Assembly: GCF_001683795.1 (NCBI RefSeq)
Contig: NZ_LIGX01000041.1
Coordinates: 239,910-303,909, forward strand
Direction of reading: 5' to 3'
Source: Neoakkermansia glycaniphila
GTDB taxonomy: Bacteria; Verrucomicrobiota; Verrucomicrobiia; Verrucomicrobiales; Akkermansiaceae
Length of the DNA: 64,000 nt
A program made the translations under genes and the position numbers. The notes under the pieces are model-generated. The model worked only from the letters and a program-made list of their open reading frames with translations, had not been told where the DNA came from and did not search any database. The number at the start of each line of letters is the position of its first letter. Within the stretch, counting starts at the first letter, position 1. Below, one piece after another: positions 20,603 to 28,487 of this stretch.

Positions 20603-21826
20603 ATGGTTCAGGTTCCCAAGAATTTTGTGTCCGATCCGTTTCCGTATCATCATGTGCTGGAACTGGAGATTGATAATTTGTCCAATATGGGGTACGGGGT
20701 CGGCCGTGTGGATGGCTGGGTGGTGTTCGTGCCGTATGCTTTGCCGGGCGAGCTGGTGAAGGCGCGAGTGTACCGCAATGAGAAGAATTGTTCGATGGCG
20801 GATCTGGTGGAGGTGCTGAGGCCTTCCGCAGAGCGTGTGGCGCCGCAGTGCCCGATTTTCGGTTTTTGCGGCGGTTGCCAGTACCAGCATGTGGCGTACG
20901 GGGCGCAGCTTGAGTGGAAGACGGGGCAGGTGGCGGAGCTGCTGCGCCTGCAGGCCGGGCTTGAGGTTCCGGTGTCGCCGGCGGTGCCTTCGCCGCAGGT
21001 GTATCATTACCGTTCCAAGATTACGCCTCATTTCCATAAGCCGAAGGGCGAGAAGGTGGGCAATATCGGTTTTTTGAAGGTGGGTTCCCGCACGGAGGTG
21101 GTGGATGTGAAGCAGTGCTGTATTGCGATGGAGGAGATCAATGTGGCTCTTCCGATGGTGCGGCAGATGGTGCATCAGGCCGCCGCGCAGTATAAGCGTG
21201 GCGCGACGTTGCTGATGCGCGTGTCCGAGGGTTCCGTGGTGACGAATAATAATGCGGTGGCGACGGAGCATGTGGGCGATTTGACGTTCAATTTCCTCGC
21301 GGGGGATTTTTTCCAGAATAATCCGTATATTCTGCCTTTGTTTACGGATTATGTGGCGGAGCAGGCCTGTGCCGGCGGTGCCCGGTTCCTGGTGGACGCC
21401 TATTGCGGTTCCGGTTTGTTTGCCCTTTCTCTGGCAAGGCGTTTTGAGCGGGTGCTGGGCGTGGAGGTGAGCGAGAGTTCTGCCGATTGGGCGCGTAGCA
21501 ATGCCCGGATGAACGGGATTGAGCATGCGGAGTTCATGGCGGCGAGCGCAGAGGCGATTTTCGCTTCGGTGGATTTTCCGGCGCAGGAGACGGCAGTGGT
21601 GATCGATCCGCCGCGCAAGGGGTGCGATTTGGCATTTCTGAATCAGTTGTTCGCTTTCGGGCCGCAGCGTGTGGTGTATGTGTCGTGCAATCCCTCGACG
21701 CAGATTCGAGATTTGGCCGAGTTCGATAAGGCCGGTTACCGTGTGGAGAGGGTGCAGCCGTTCGATTTGTTTCCGCAGACGAAGCATCTCGAGTGCGTGG
21801 TGACTCTGGTGCGCGGGCAGGACTGA
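20603..21826 (+). CDS. 23S rRNA (uracil-C5)-methyltransferase, RlmD/RumA family
   Basis: A 407-residue class I methyltransferase. Residues about 10-70 look like a TRAM RNA-binding domain (LEIDNLSNMGYGVGRVDGWVVFVPYALPGE). CPIFGFCGGCQYQH carries cysteines of the [4Fe-4S] cluster found in RumA. The SAM domain has VDAYCGSGLFALSLA, VVIDPPRKGCD and the catalytic VSCNPSTQIRDL with nucleophile Cys362. It methylates uracil in rRNA (or tRNA, TrmA-like) to m5U; the exact site cannot be told from sequence. Its stop TGA overlaps the ATG of the GNAT gene by one base, so they are translationally linked. Confidence 0.9.
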   Translation: MVQVPKNFVSDPFPYHHVLELEIDNLSNMGYGVGRVDGWVVFVPYALPGELVKARVYRNEKNCSMADLVEVLRPSAERVAPQCPIFGFCGGCQYQHVAYGAQLEWKTGQVAELLRLQAGLEVPVSPAVPSPQVYHYRSKITPHFHKPKGEKVGNIGFLKVGSRTEVVDVKQCCIAMEEINVALPMVRQMVHQAAAQYKRGATLLMRVSEGSVVTNNNAVATEHVGDLTFNFLAGDFFQNNPYILPLFTDYVAEQACAGGARFLVDAYCGSGLFALSLARRFERVLGVEVSESSADWARSNARMNGIEHAEFMAASAEAIFASVDFPAQETAVVIDPPRKGCDLAFLNQLFAFGPQRVVYVSCNPSTQIRDLAEFDKAGYRVERVQPFDLFPQTKHLECVVTLVRGQD

Positions 21827-22308
21827 TGCCGATGGATGTTTGCTGCGAGATTCGGTCGGTGGAGGAGGGGAAGCTGCGGTTTCTGCCGTTGCTGTTGCTG
21901 GCGGATCCCTGCGAGCGGATGGTGTCGCGGTATCTGGATGCCGGAGAGGTGTTCGTGATGGAGTGCGGAGGCGAGGCGGTCTGCGTGGCCGTGGTGGTGC
22001 GTGGTGAGGACGGGGAGTGCGAGCTGAAGAATCTGGCGGTGGCAGAGCCTTGGCAAGGGCGGGGTTGCGGGTCGCGGATGGTGCGGTTTTTGCTGGATCG
22101 GTTTGCTCCTGTGGCGAAGGCGATGCTGGTGGGTACGGCGGATTCCGGAGTGCCGTTTTACGAGAGGTTCGGGTTTGAGTATGCGTTCCGCGTGCCCGGC
22201 TTTTTTACGGAGAATTATCCGGAGCCGGTTGTGGAGGAGGATGGCCGCCTCTGCGTGGATATGCTGTATTGCCGGAAGGTGTTCGGCAGTGGGGTCCCGG
22301 TTGTTTGA
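21826..22308 (+). CDS. GNAT family N-acetyltransferase
   Basis: A 160-residue protein with the GNAT acetyl-CoA motif: LKNLAVAEPWQGRGCGSRMVRFLL (R/Q-x-x-G-x-G/A type) and the later strand VGTADSGVPFYERFGFEYAFRVPGFF. It begins within the stop codon of the upstream methyltransferase gene. Substrate unknown; the operon might suggest a ribosomal target but that is speculation. Confidence 0.85.
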   Translation: MPMDVCCEIRSVEEGKLRFLPLLLLADPCERMVSRYLDAGEVFVMECGGEAVCVAVVVRGEDGECELKNLAVAEPWQGRGCGSRMVRFLLDRFAPVAKAMLVGTADSGVPFYERFGFEYAFRVPGFFTENYPEPVVEEDGRLCVDMLYCRKVFGSGVPVV

Positions 22309-22327
22309 AACGTTTTTTTATTTTTTT

Positions 22328-22747
22328 ATGTCCCAGCCAGTACTTTCCAAGAGCAGTGAAGATTATCTCGAGGCGATCGGCCATTTGGTGCGGTTGCATG
22401 GGACGGCGCAGATCAGCGATATTGCGGCGTTTTTGAAGGTGAAGAAGCCGTCGGTGACGTCGGCGGTGCGTTTGCTGGCGGAGCTGAAGCTGGTGGAGTA
22501 TACGCAGTATGCCCCAGTGCGGTTGACGGCGAAGGGGAAGAAGATGGCCGATCGTATTATTCACGCGCATGAGACGCTGCAGAAGTTTTTGCACGATGTG
22601 GCGGGGCTTTCTCTGGAGCGGTCGGATGCTGCCGCGTGTCTGATCGAGCATGTGCTGACGCCCGAGGAGATCGAGCGGATCGGCCGCGTGACTCGATGTC
22701 TGGAGGCGCATCCCTGTATGAAGGGCGAGCTGCAGGGGGAAGAGTGA
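22328..22747 (+). CDS. DtxR/MntR family metal-dependent regulator
   Basis: A 139-residue protein: winged HTH at the N-terminus (SEDYLEAIGHLVRLHGTAQISDIAAFLKVKKPSVTSAVRLLAEL) followed by the metal-binding/dimerisation domain with His/Glu/Cys residues (HETLQKFLHDVAGL, AACLIEHVLTPEEIERI). It lacks the SH3-like third domain of DtxR, so the size matches MntR-type manganese or iron sensors. The start is preceded by a T-rich stretch with no Shine-Dalgarno. It is convergent with the SulP gene, and no metal transporter is adjacent, so regulon is unknown. Confidence 0.88.
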   Translation: MSQPVLSKSSEDYLEAIGHLVRLHGTAQISDIAAFLKVKKPSVTSAVRLLAELKLVEYTQYAPVRLTAKGKKMADRIIHAHETLQKFLHDVAGLSLERSDAAACLIEHVLTPEEIERIGRVTRCLEAHPCMKGELQGEE

Positions 22748-22768
22748 GGAGAGTCGGAGGTCGCGAGG

Positions 22769-24622
22769 TCAGGCCGGTTTCGGTACGTTGGGGTTGAAGT
22801 AGATGCTGATGTCGGCCTGTTTTGTGCCGATGAGCTGCTGGGCGCGGATGAGGGCGTGCCGAGTGGAGAGGTTGGGGTTGTTCGGGGTGTAGAGGTAGAT
22901 GTTGCGTTCTCCGCGTTTGCAGCCTTCCTGCAGGGTTTCCAGAACTCCTGATTTTTTGAGGACGCGGTAGACGGATTTGCTGGCTCCGGAGATGATGATG
23001 TGGCGGTGGTGTTCGCGGGTGAAGCGGATGAGGTCTTCCAGCGCCCAGACGGAGGTGGCATCGAGGTTGCGGGCGTTTTTGAGGCGGAGGATGATGACGG
23101 CGAGGGTGGGGTCGTCCGCGATGCGCTGGACCTGGTTGCGGAATAGTTCGGCGGCTCCGAAGAAGAGGTCTCCTTCGACATGGACGATGGAGATTTGCGG
23201 GACCCGGTCGGCTTTGCTGCGGATTTCGGTGAGGGCGCCCTGTTCATCCATGGTGTATTCGACGAGTTCGGGTTTGGAGGCTTTGCGCAGGAAGAGGGAG
23301 ACGGAGAGTGCGACGCCGATGAAGATGGCGGTGTGCAGGGGCATGATGAGGGCGGAGAGGCAGGTGACGATGAGGACGGCACCGTCTCCCGGAGTGGAAC
23401 GGAAGCAGATGCGAAGCGCTCTTTTGTCGAAGAGGGTGAAGGCATTGGCGAGGACGAGGGCTGCGAGGACGCTGCGCGGTATGCTGGAGATGAGTGGCGC
23501 ATTCGCCAGGATGAGGATGATGCCGAGGCAGAGGATGCCGCAGTACATGCCCGAGAAGCGGGAGGAGGCTCCGGAGTTGTAGTTGAGCATGGAGCGCGTG
23601 AGGGAGGCGGAGCAGGGGAGGGAGGTGGTGAAGGAGGAGGCGATGTTCGCCATTCCGACGGCGAATGTGTCCTGATTGAGGTTGAGGCGTTCTCCGGTTT
23701 TCGCGGAGATGGTTTTGCTCATGACGGTTTGTTCGAGCGTGGAGAGGAAGGCGATGCCGAGGATGATAGGGAAGAGGAGGTAGAGCTGGTCGAAGATGGC
23801 GTCGGTGAAGATGACCGGGGGCTGGCAGGTGAGGTCGCTCATGTTGAAGTCTCGCAGCCGGGAGACGTCGGAGAAGAGGCGCCCGCACCATTCCATGTCC
23901 AGCAGGCTGTTCAGGGTGCTCATGACGATGAGGATGATGGCGAGTGCCGGGAGGGCTCGGCATTTTTTCTTCATGAGGAAGAAGAGGGCGAGAGTGGCGG
24001 CTCCCAGTGAGAGAGGTTTCCATGATGCCGAATCGAGGTGCGAGAAGATGCCGTCGCACATGGTGAAGAAGGTGCGGCCTCCCGGTGCGTCGATGCCCAT
24101 GATGTCGCGCATTTGCGAGGCGATGATGAGGGTGGCGGCTCCGGTGATGTAGCCGACGAGGACGCTGCGGCTGACGTATTGCAGGAGTTCGGTGGCTTTC
24201 ATGAAGGCTCCGGTGACGCAGAGCAATCCGGCAAAGAAGACGATGATGGGGACGAGGATGGTTTTCTGCTCCGGAGGGATGTCGGGGTGTGCCAGAAAGA
24301 AGCTGGCGAGCATGAAGGCGGTGGCGTTCGAGGGTCCGCTGACGGTGAGGCGGCATTTGGTGAAGAGCGGGGCAATGAAGGTGCCGACGGTGGCTGCCAT
24401 GAGGCCGAAGACGGGGGCGAGGCCCGCCATGGCGGCGAAGGCCATGCCCTGGGGCAGGCCGACGAGGGCGACGTCGAAGGCGGCGCGCATGTCTTTTCCG
24501 GCGCGATGGAGGTTGTAGCGCGGGATGGTGTGCCGCGCCGGAAGAGGGTCTATTTTTCCCTGCCGGAAGAAGTGGCGGATGTTTTTGGCGATGAGCGGCA
24601 GGAATCTGGATATCTTTCTCAT
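22769..24622 (-). CDS. SulP family anion transporter
   Basis: A 617-residue inner-membrane protein with about 10-14 transmembrane helices and a C-terminal STAS domain (about 480-600; VHVEGDLFFGAAELF, VIILRLKNARNLDATSVWALEDL). The N-terminal DVALVGLPQGMAFAAMAGLAPVFGLMAATVG is the SulP signature region. Family members carry sulfate, bicarbonate or dicarboxylates by proton or sodium symport. A palindrome lies at a possible promoter about 80-100 bp upstream. Substrate is not determinable. Confidence 0.9.
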   Translation of the reverse strand: MRKISRFLPLIAKNIRHFFRQGKIDPLPARHTIPRYNLHRAGKDMRAAFDVALVGLPQGMAFAAMAGLAPVFGLMAATVGTFIAPLFTKCRLTVSGPSNATAFMLASFFLAHPDIPPEQKTILVPIIVFFAGLLCVTGAFMKATELLQYVSRSVLVGYITGAATLIIASQMRDIMGIDAPGGRTFFTMCDGIFSHLDSASWKPLSLGAATLALFFLMKKKCRALPALAIILIVMSTLNSLLDMEWCGRLFSDVSRLRDFNMSDLTCQPPVIFTDAIFDQLYLLFPIILGIAFLSTLEQTVMSKTISAKTGERLNLNQDTFAVGMANIASSFTTSLPCSASLTRSMLNYNSGASSRFSGMYCGILCLGIILILANAPLISSIPRSVLAALVLANAFTLFDKRALRICFRSTPGDGAVLIVTCLSALIMPLHTAIFIGVALSVSLFLRKASKPELVEYTMDEQGALTEIRSKADRVPQISIVHVEGDLFFGAAELFRNQVQRIADDPTLAVIILRLKNARNLDATSVWALEDLIRFTREHHRHIIISGASKSVYRVLKKSGVLETLQEGCKRGERNIYLYTPNNPNLSTRHALIRAQQLIGTKQADISIYFNPNVPKPA

Positions 24623-24701
24623 GTCTGTCGATATGCCGAAACGTTCGGGAGGGGGCCCGGAGTGTGGTGTGATGGGAAATGGGGCATGGTGAGAGTTTGC
24701 T

Positions 24702-24725
24702 CCATGATGTTCGATACTATCATGG
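24702..24725. promoter_or_regulatory. 7-10-7 inverted repeat at the SulP promoter region
   Basis: CCATGAT and ATCATGG flank 10 nt about 80-100 bp upstream of the SulP start. On the minus strand a TTGTGG-18-TAGTAT promoter can be drawn with the -10 inside the repeat. Confidence 0.35.
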
Positions 24726-24843
24726 TTTGACGCGCTGCCACAAGAGAAATCGGCTGTTGAAGAGGGGCTTTGTGCGTGCAGTCAATAATTGTTAGCGGAG
24801 TGTGCGAACGAAGCATGCCTGCAGGCGTGTCTCTACCTGCAGG

Positions 24844-25578
24844 ATGAAACGAATGATTTTATTAAGGCACGGGCAGAGCGCGTGGAACCGCGAGAATCGT
24901 TTTACGGGCTGGACGGATGTTCCCTTGACGGCTCAGGGGCGGCAGGAAGCGGTGACGGCGGGTGAGCTGCTGATGGAAGGCGGTTTCAAGTTTCGCCGCG
25001 CATTTACGTCCTATTTGAGGCGCGCGATCGATACGCTGAATTTCGTGTTGGAGGAGACGGGGCGGGAGTGGATTCCCGTCGATAAGTCATGGCGTTTGAA
25101 TGAGAAGCACTACGGGATTCTGCAAGGATGGAATAAGGCGGAGACGGTGAAGAAGTACGGCGAGGAGCAGGTGCATATCTGGCGGCGCAGTTATGATGTG
25201 GCTCCGCCTGCTCTTTCGGCGGATGATCCCCGGAATCCGCGTTTTGAAAGCAAGTACGACGGGATTCCGACGGAGGAGCTGCCGCTGACGGAGTCGCTGG
25301 CCGATACTTTGCGAAGGCTGCTGCCTTATTGGGAGGGTGTTATTTTACCCGCGCTGGTGGAAGAGGGGGAGGTGATTGTGGCGGCGCACGGCAATAGTCT
25401 GCGTGGTATTGTGAAGAATATCAAGGGGATGTCCAATGATGAGATTCTCGATTTCAATATTCCGACGGGTGTTCCGTATGTGTTCGAGTTCGACGATTCC
25501 ATGCATTATCTCCGGGATTATTTTCTCGGAGATCAGGAGGAGCTGAAGCGAAAGATGGTTGCTACGGCGAAGGTTTAG
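24844..25578 (+). CDS. gpmA: 2,3-bisphosphoglycerate-dependent phosphoglycerate mutase
   Basis: A 244-residue histidine phosphatase-fold enzyme that interconverts 3- and 2-phosphoglycerate in glycolysis. The active-site motif LRHGQSAWNRENRFTGWTDVPLT is at the N-terminus; LNEKHYGILQGWNK and AAHGNSLRGIVK with the second His are also present. The start is ATG at 24844; upstream codons in frame are not conserved in the family. The stop codon overlaps the stop codon of the convergent membrane protein gene (25575-25578). Confidence 0.95.
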   Translation: MKRMILLRHGQSAWNRENRFTGWTDVPLTAQGRQEAVTAGELLMEGGFKFRRAFTSYLRRAIDTLNFVLEETGREWIPVDKSWRLNEKHYGILQGWNKAETVKKYGEEQVHIWRRSYDVAPPALSADDPRNPRFESKYDGIPTEELPLTESLADTLRRLLPYWEGVILPALVEEGEVIVAAHGNSLRGIVKNIKGMSNDEILDFNIPTGVPYVFEFDDSMHYLRDYFLGDQEELKRKMVATAKV

Positions 25579-27206
25579 TTCTCCGGAGTGGTGGTTTGCC
25601 GTTCGTTTTTTCGGTAAGGCGTTTCATACGCTTTGTCGAGAATGGCGCGTTTCGTTTCGTATTTGTCGCATGGTTTGGTGGGGCACCAGCGCAGGAGTTC
25701 TTGTTCGGATTGCCCGGCTCCGGTGTAGAAGATGTATGGAACGACGGAAGGTTTTGCAGGCGGCAGGCTTTGTGTAATGGCTGAGCCGGGGTGATGCAGG
25801 TGCCCCTGCAAGGGGTCCTTGATGTTGGTTTGCCGATGTGAGCAGGTGAAGGTTGGGAGGTGGTGGAGGCAGGTGAAGCCGTAGGAGATGGCGATTTTGG
25901 CGAAGAGGGCGAGGAGTAAAACGGTTTCGATGAGGGTGCGCTTTTGCTGCCGCAGCTGTGGCATGGTGCGAGTCCATGCGAGGCTGAGGATGAGGAAGGC
26001 AGGAAGGATGGCCTTGAAGAGGAGTTCGTTGAATTGGTCTCCTATATAAAAGAGCGGGAGGATGGCAAAGACGGCGAGTGCTATTTTCAAGGGAGTCCAG
26101 AATCGTAGATGCCGAAGGGGGATGTAAAACAGGAATACGATGACGAATGCCGTGAGCAGGAGTATGGAGAGGGCCTCGCTCCATGATACCGCCATGAAGA
26201 GTGTGATGCCGGTGTCGAGGTTGCTTTCCGCCCGGGTGTAGTACAGGGCGGCGATGAAGAGAAGAGCGCATGATATCCAGAATGGCGAGGAGCGCAGCAG
26301 GAATAGGGTTTGCCGTTTGAGGTCGGATCTGTTGGGAAAGACGGCGTAACACAGGAATGGGAAAAGGCCTATTGCGCCCAAGGGCGATAGGAGGGTAAGC
26401 AGGGCTCCGGAGAATGTGTAGTGCCATGCGGCGCGTTTGGGGACGAGAATGAGGGCTGTGGCGAGCAGGGTGGCGGGTGCGTGGTTGATTGTGGAAAGCA
26501 GCTGGGTAGCCGGGCCGATGAATCTCGGCATGAGGCTGGTGGGATAGATGTAGGAGACGATGGGCGTGAGTGGGCCCAGGATCATGTTATGAAAGGTGCT
26601 GTCCAGAGCAAAGAGGAAGAAGACGAAGAGGAGGCTGATGCGGTTCAGGATGCAGTAGGCGACGAGTATCGTCAGGATGACGGCGGCCGTGTTCCACAAG
26701 TAAAGAAAGAGGCCGGGCAGGTCGTGGAGCGGAGAGGTGGAATAGCCGCATAGCGCGGCTATTTTGCTGAGAAGGGCGGGTGGCAGCCATGAGGCGATGT
26801 AGTAGGTCAGTTCGCGCCCGTCGGGTAGGATGACCGGCCATGCATAATCGACGAGGTTGCCGTAGAAGGCGTTCCTCTGCCAGAAGTCTCCGTGCTGTGT
26901 GAAATTCCCCGTATAGCCTGCAAGGAGTTGTTGTGCGCAGGCGATCAGAATGGCCGCGGCGAGTTTCAGGCAATCGTTGCGGGTGAGTGGAAGGGTGTCT
27001 TTCGACCGTTTGTTGAAGAGGATGATCAGGGTGTAGATGATGCCGATCGTCAGAGGCAGGGATATCCACATTTCACACCAGCCAATCAGGAAAAGGATGT
27101 TGGGCAGGGCCAGGTAGGCGAGAGCCAGCCAGATGACGATGTCCTTGCGGAGTGCGCCGCAGATGCACCGGCCGGGTTCCGGCTGCAATAAGGGTGTGGT
27201 TGCCAT
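25575..27206 (-). CDS. Polytopic membrane protein, unknown
   Basis: A 543-residue protein with about 10-12 hydrophobic segments (first at IVIWLALAYLALPNILFLIGW) and a soluble C-terminal tail (about 460-543) rich in His, Pro and charged residues. The hydrophobic pattern resembles glycosyltransferase-C or O-antigen-ligase-like membrane proteins, but no signature is clear. Start 27206 (MATTPLLQPEPG) is preferred over the longer frame because the latter would cross the promoter and its 27-bp palindrome. The 3' end overlaps gpmA convergently. Confidence 0.75.
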   Translation of the reverse strand: MATTPLLQPEPGRCICGALRKDIVIWLALAYLALPNILFLIGWCEMWISLPLTIGIIYTLIILFNKRSKDTLPLTRNDCLKLAAAILIACAQQLLAGYTGNFTQHGDFWQRNAFYGNLVDYAWPVILPDGRELTYYIASWLPPALLSKIAALCGYSTSPLHDLPGLFLYLWNTAAVILTILVAYCILNRISLLFVFFLFALDSTFHNMILGPLTPIVSYIYPTSLMPRFIGPATQLLSTINHAPATLLATALILVPKRAAWHYTFSGALLTLLSPLGAIGLFPFLCYAVFPNRSDLKRQTLFLLRSSPFWISCALLFIAALYYTRAESNLDTGITLFMAVSWSEALSILLLTAFVIVFLFYIPLRHLRFWTPLKIALAVFAILPLFYIGDQFNELLFKAILPAFLILSLAWTRTMPQLRQQKRTLIETVLLLALFAKIAISYGFTCLHHLPTFTCSHRQTNIKDPLQGHLHHPGSAITQSLPPAKPSVVPYIFYTGAGQSEQELLRWCPTKPCDKYETKRAILDKAYETPYRKNERQTTTPEN

Positions 27207-27240
27207 GTTTGCGCGAGGGGCGGTGGGGGAGAGTGCGGGT

Positions 27241-27272
27241 GATATGCTATCGAATCGGTAGCATATCGTCAA
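27241..27272 (-). promoter_or_regulatory. Promoter with a 27-bp palindromic operator
   Basis: Minus strand TTGACG (27272-27267), 17-bp spacer, TAGCAT (27249-27244). The spacer and -10 are filled by a palindrome at 27241-27267: arms GATATGCTA/TAGCATATC plus an inner CGA-T-TCG, with one mismatched position pair in the whole 27 bp. It ends 34 nt before the membrane protein gene. A repressor bound here would block RNA polymerase. Confidence 0.65.
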
Positions 27273-27377
27273 GAGGATTGCCTTGGCGTTTGTCGGCGCG
27301 GATGCCGCATGCGGGTATCCATGGTGCGTGTTTGATGTTGTCTTTTTTGAGTAATTCCAAAATGCCGCCGTTTGAGC

Positions 27378-27406
27378 TTGCGGTGGATGCGGTTTGCAAG
27401 TAATAT
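27378..27406 (+). promoter_or_regulatory. Promoter of the radical SAM pair
   Basis: TTGCGG (27378-27383), 17-bp spacer, TAATAT (27401-27406). The predicted start near 27413 is downstream of the ATG at 27410, so the ATG at 27422 is the more likely start codon. Confidence 0.55.
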
Positions 27407-27421
27407 CCGATGTCACACGCC

Positions 27422-28465
27422 ATGAGACCTTCGTTTGAGAATATCGATTTGAATGAACGCCCGTTTCTTGTTTTTTGGGAGGTGACGCGGGCGTGTGCTC
27501 TGGCCTGCAAGCATTGCCGTGCGACGGCCCAGCCGCATGCCGATCCTCAGGAGCTTTCCACGGAGGAGGCGTTGAAGCTGATTGATGCGATTGCCGTTTT
27601 GCGGCCTCCGATGCTGGTGCTGACCGGGGGAGATCCGATGATGCGGCGCGATATTTTCGATTTGATTCGCCATGCCGCCGGCAAGGGGTTGCGCGTTGCG
27701 CTGAGTCCTGCCGCGACGGCTCGCCTGATTCATACGGACTTCATGAAGCTGAAGGAGGCTGGCGTGCAGAGCATGTCGTTGAGCCTCGACGGTGCGACGC
27801 AGGAGACGCACGATGCCTTCCGCGGGGTGCCGGATACGTATGTCCGCACCTTGCAGGCCGCCCGGATGGCGCAGGAGGCGGGGATGCATTTGCAGATCAA
27901 TACGACGATTACCCGCAGTACGCTCGGGGAGGTGGATGCGTTCCTTGAGCTGATGAAGGAGCTGAAGCCTTCGATGTGGAGCGTGTTTTTGCTGGTGCCG
28001 ACGGGGCGCGCCTCGCTCGACGAGCTGCCTTCCGCCGAGGAGGTGGAGGCGGTGTGGCACAGGCTTGAGGAGCTGAGCGTGGATGTGGAGTTCGGCGTGA
28101 AGACGACGGAGGGGCATCATTATCGCCGCGTGGCTTTGCAGGAAGCGAAGCGCAAGGGGGCGAAGCCCGCCCGCCATGCCGTGCCGACGCGCGACGGGAA
28201 GGGGATCGTGTTCATTTCCCATACGGGCGAGATTCAGCCTTCCGGATTCCTCCCGATGACGGCAGGCAATGTGCGGCAGGACGAGTTGGCCGAGGTTTAC
28301 CGTTCGCATCCTCTGTTCGTGAAGTTGCGTGACGACGATGCGCTGGAAGGCAAGTGCGGCCGTTGCGAGTACCGTCGCATTTGCGGAGGTTCCCGCGCCC
28401 GCGCCTACGGGATGACGGGCAATGCGTTCGCCTCTGATCCTCTGTGCTCTTACCAGCCGCGCTGA
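27422..28465 (+). CDS. Radical SAM/SPASM protein, TIGR04053-like (AhbD-related)
   Basis: A 347-residue enzyme. The radical SAM cluster cysteines are Cys25, Cys29 and Cys32 (CALACKHC); LTGGDP follows. The C-terminal SPASM-like region has CGRCEYRRICGGSRARAYG and a final Cys in DPLCSYQP for an extra Fe-S cluster. The sequence pattern (SHTGEIQPSGFLPMTAGNVR, GGSRARAY) agrees with TIGR04053, a family related to AhbD heme synthase that oxidatively decarboxylates Fe-coproporphyrin. It is followed 22 nt later by an AhbC-like gene. An in-frame ATG at 27410 is rejected on promoter position. Confidence 0.85.
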   Translation: MRPSFENIDLNERPFLVFWEVTRACALACKHCRATAQPHADPQELSTEEALKLIDAIAVLRPPMLVLTGGDPMMRRDIFDLIRHAAGKGLRVALSPAATARLIHTDFMKLKEAGVQSMSLSLDGATQETHDAFRGVPDTYVRTLQAARMAQEAGMHLQINTTITRSTLGEVDAFLELMKELKPSMWSVFLLVPTGRASLDELPSAEEVEAVWHRLEELSVDVEFGVKTTEGHHYRRVALQEAKRKGAKPARHAVPTRDGKGIVFISHTGEIQPSGFLPMTAGNVRQDELAEVYRSHPLFVKLRDDDALEGKCGRCEYRRICGGSRARAYGMTGNAFASDPLCSYQPR

Positions 28466-28487
28466 GTTTTCTTTTTTCTTATTGCTT

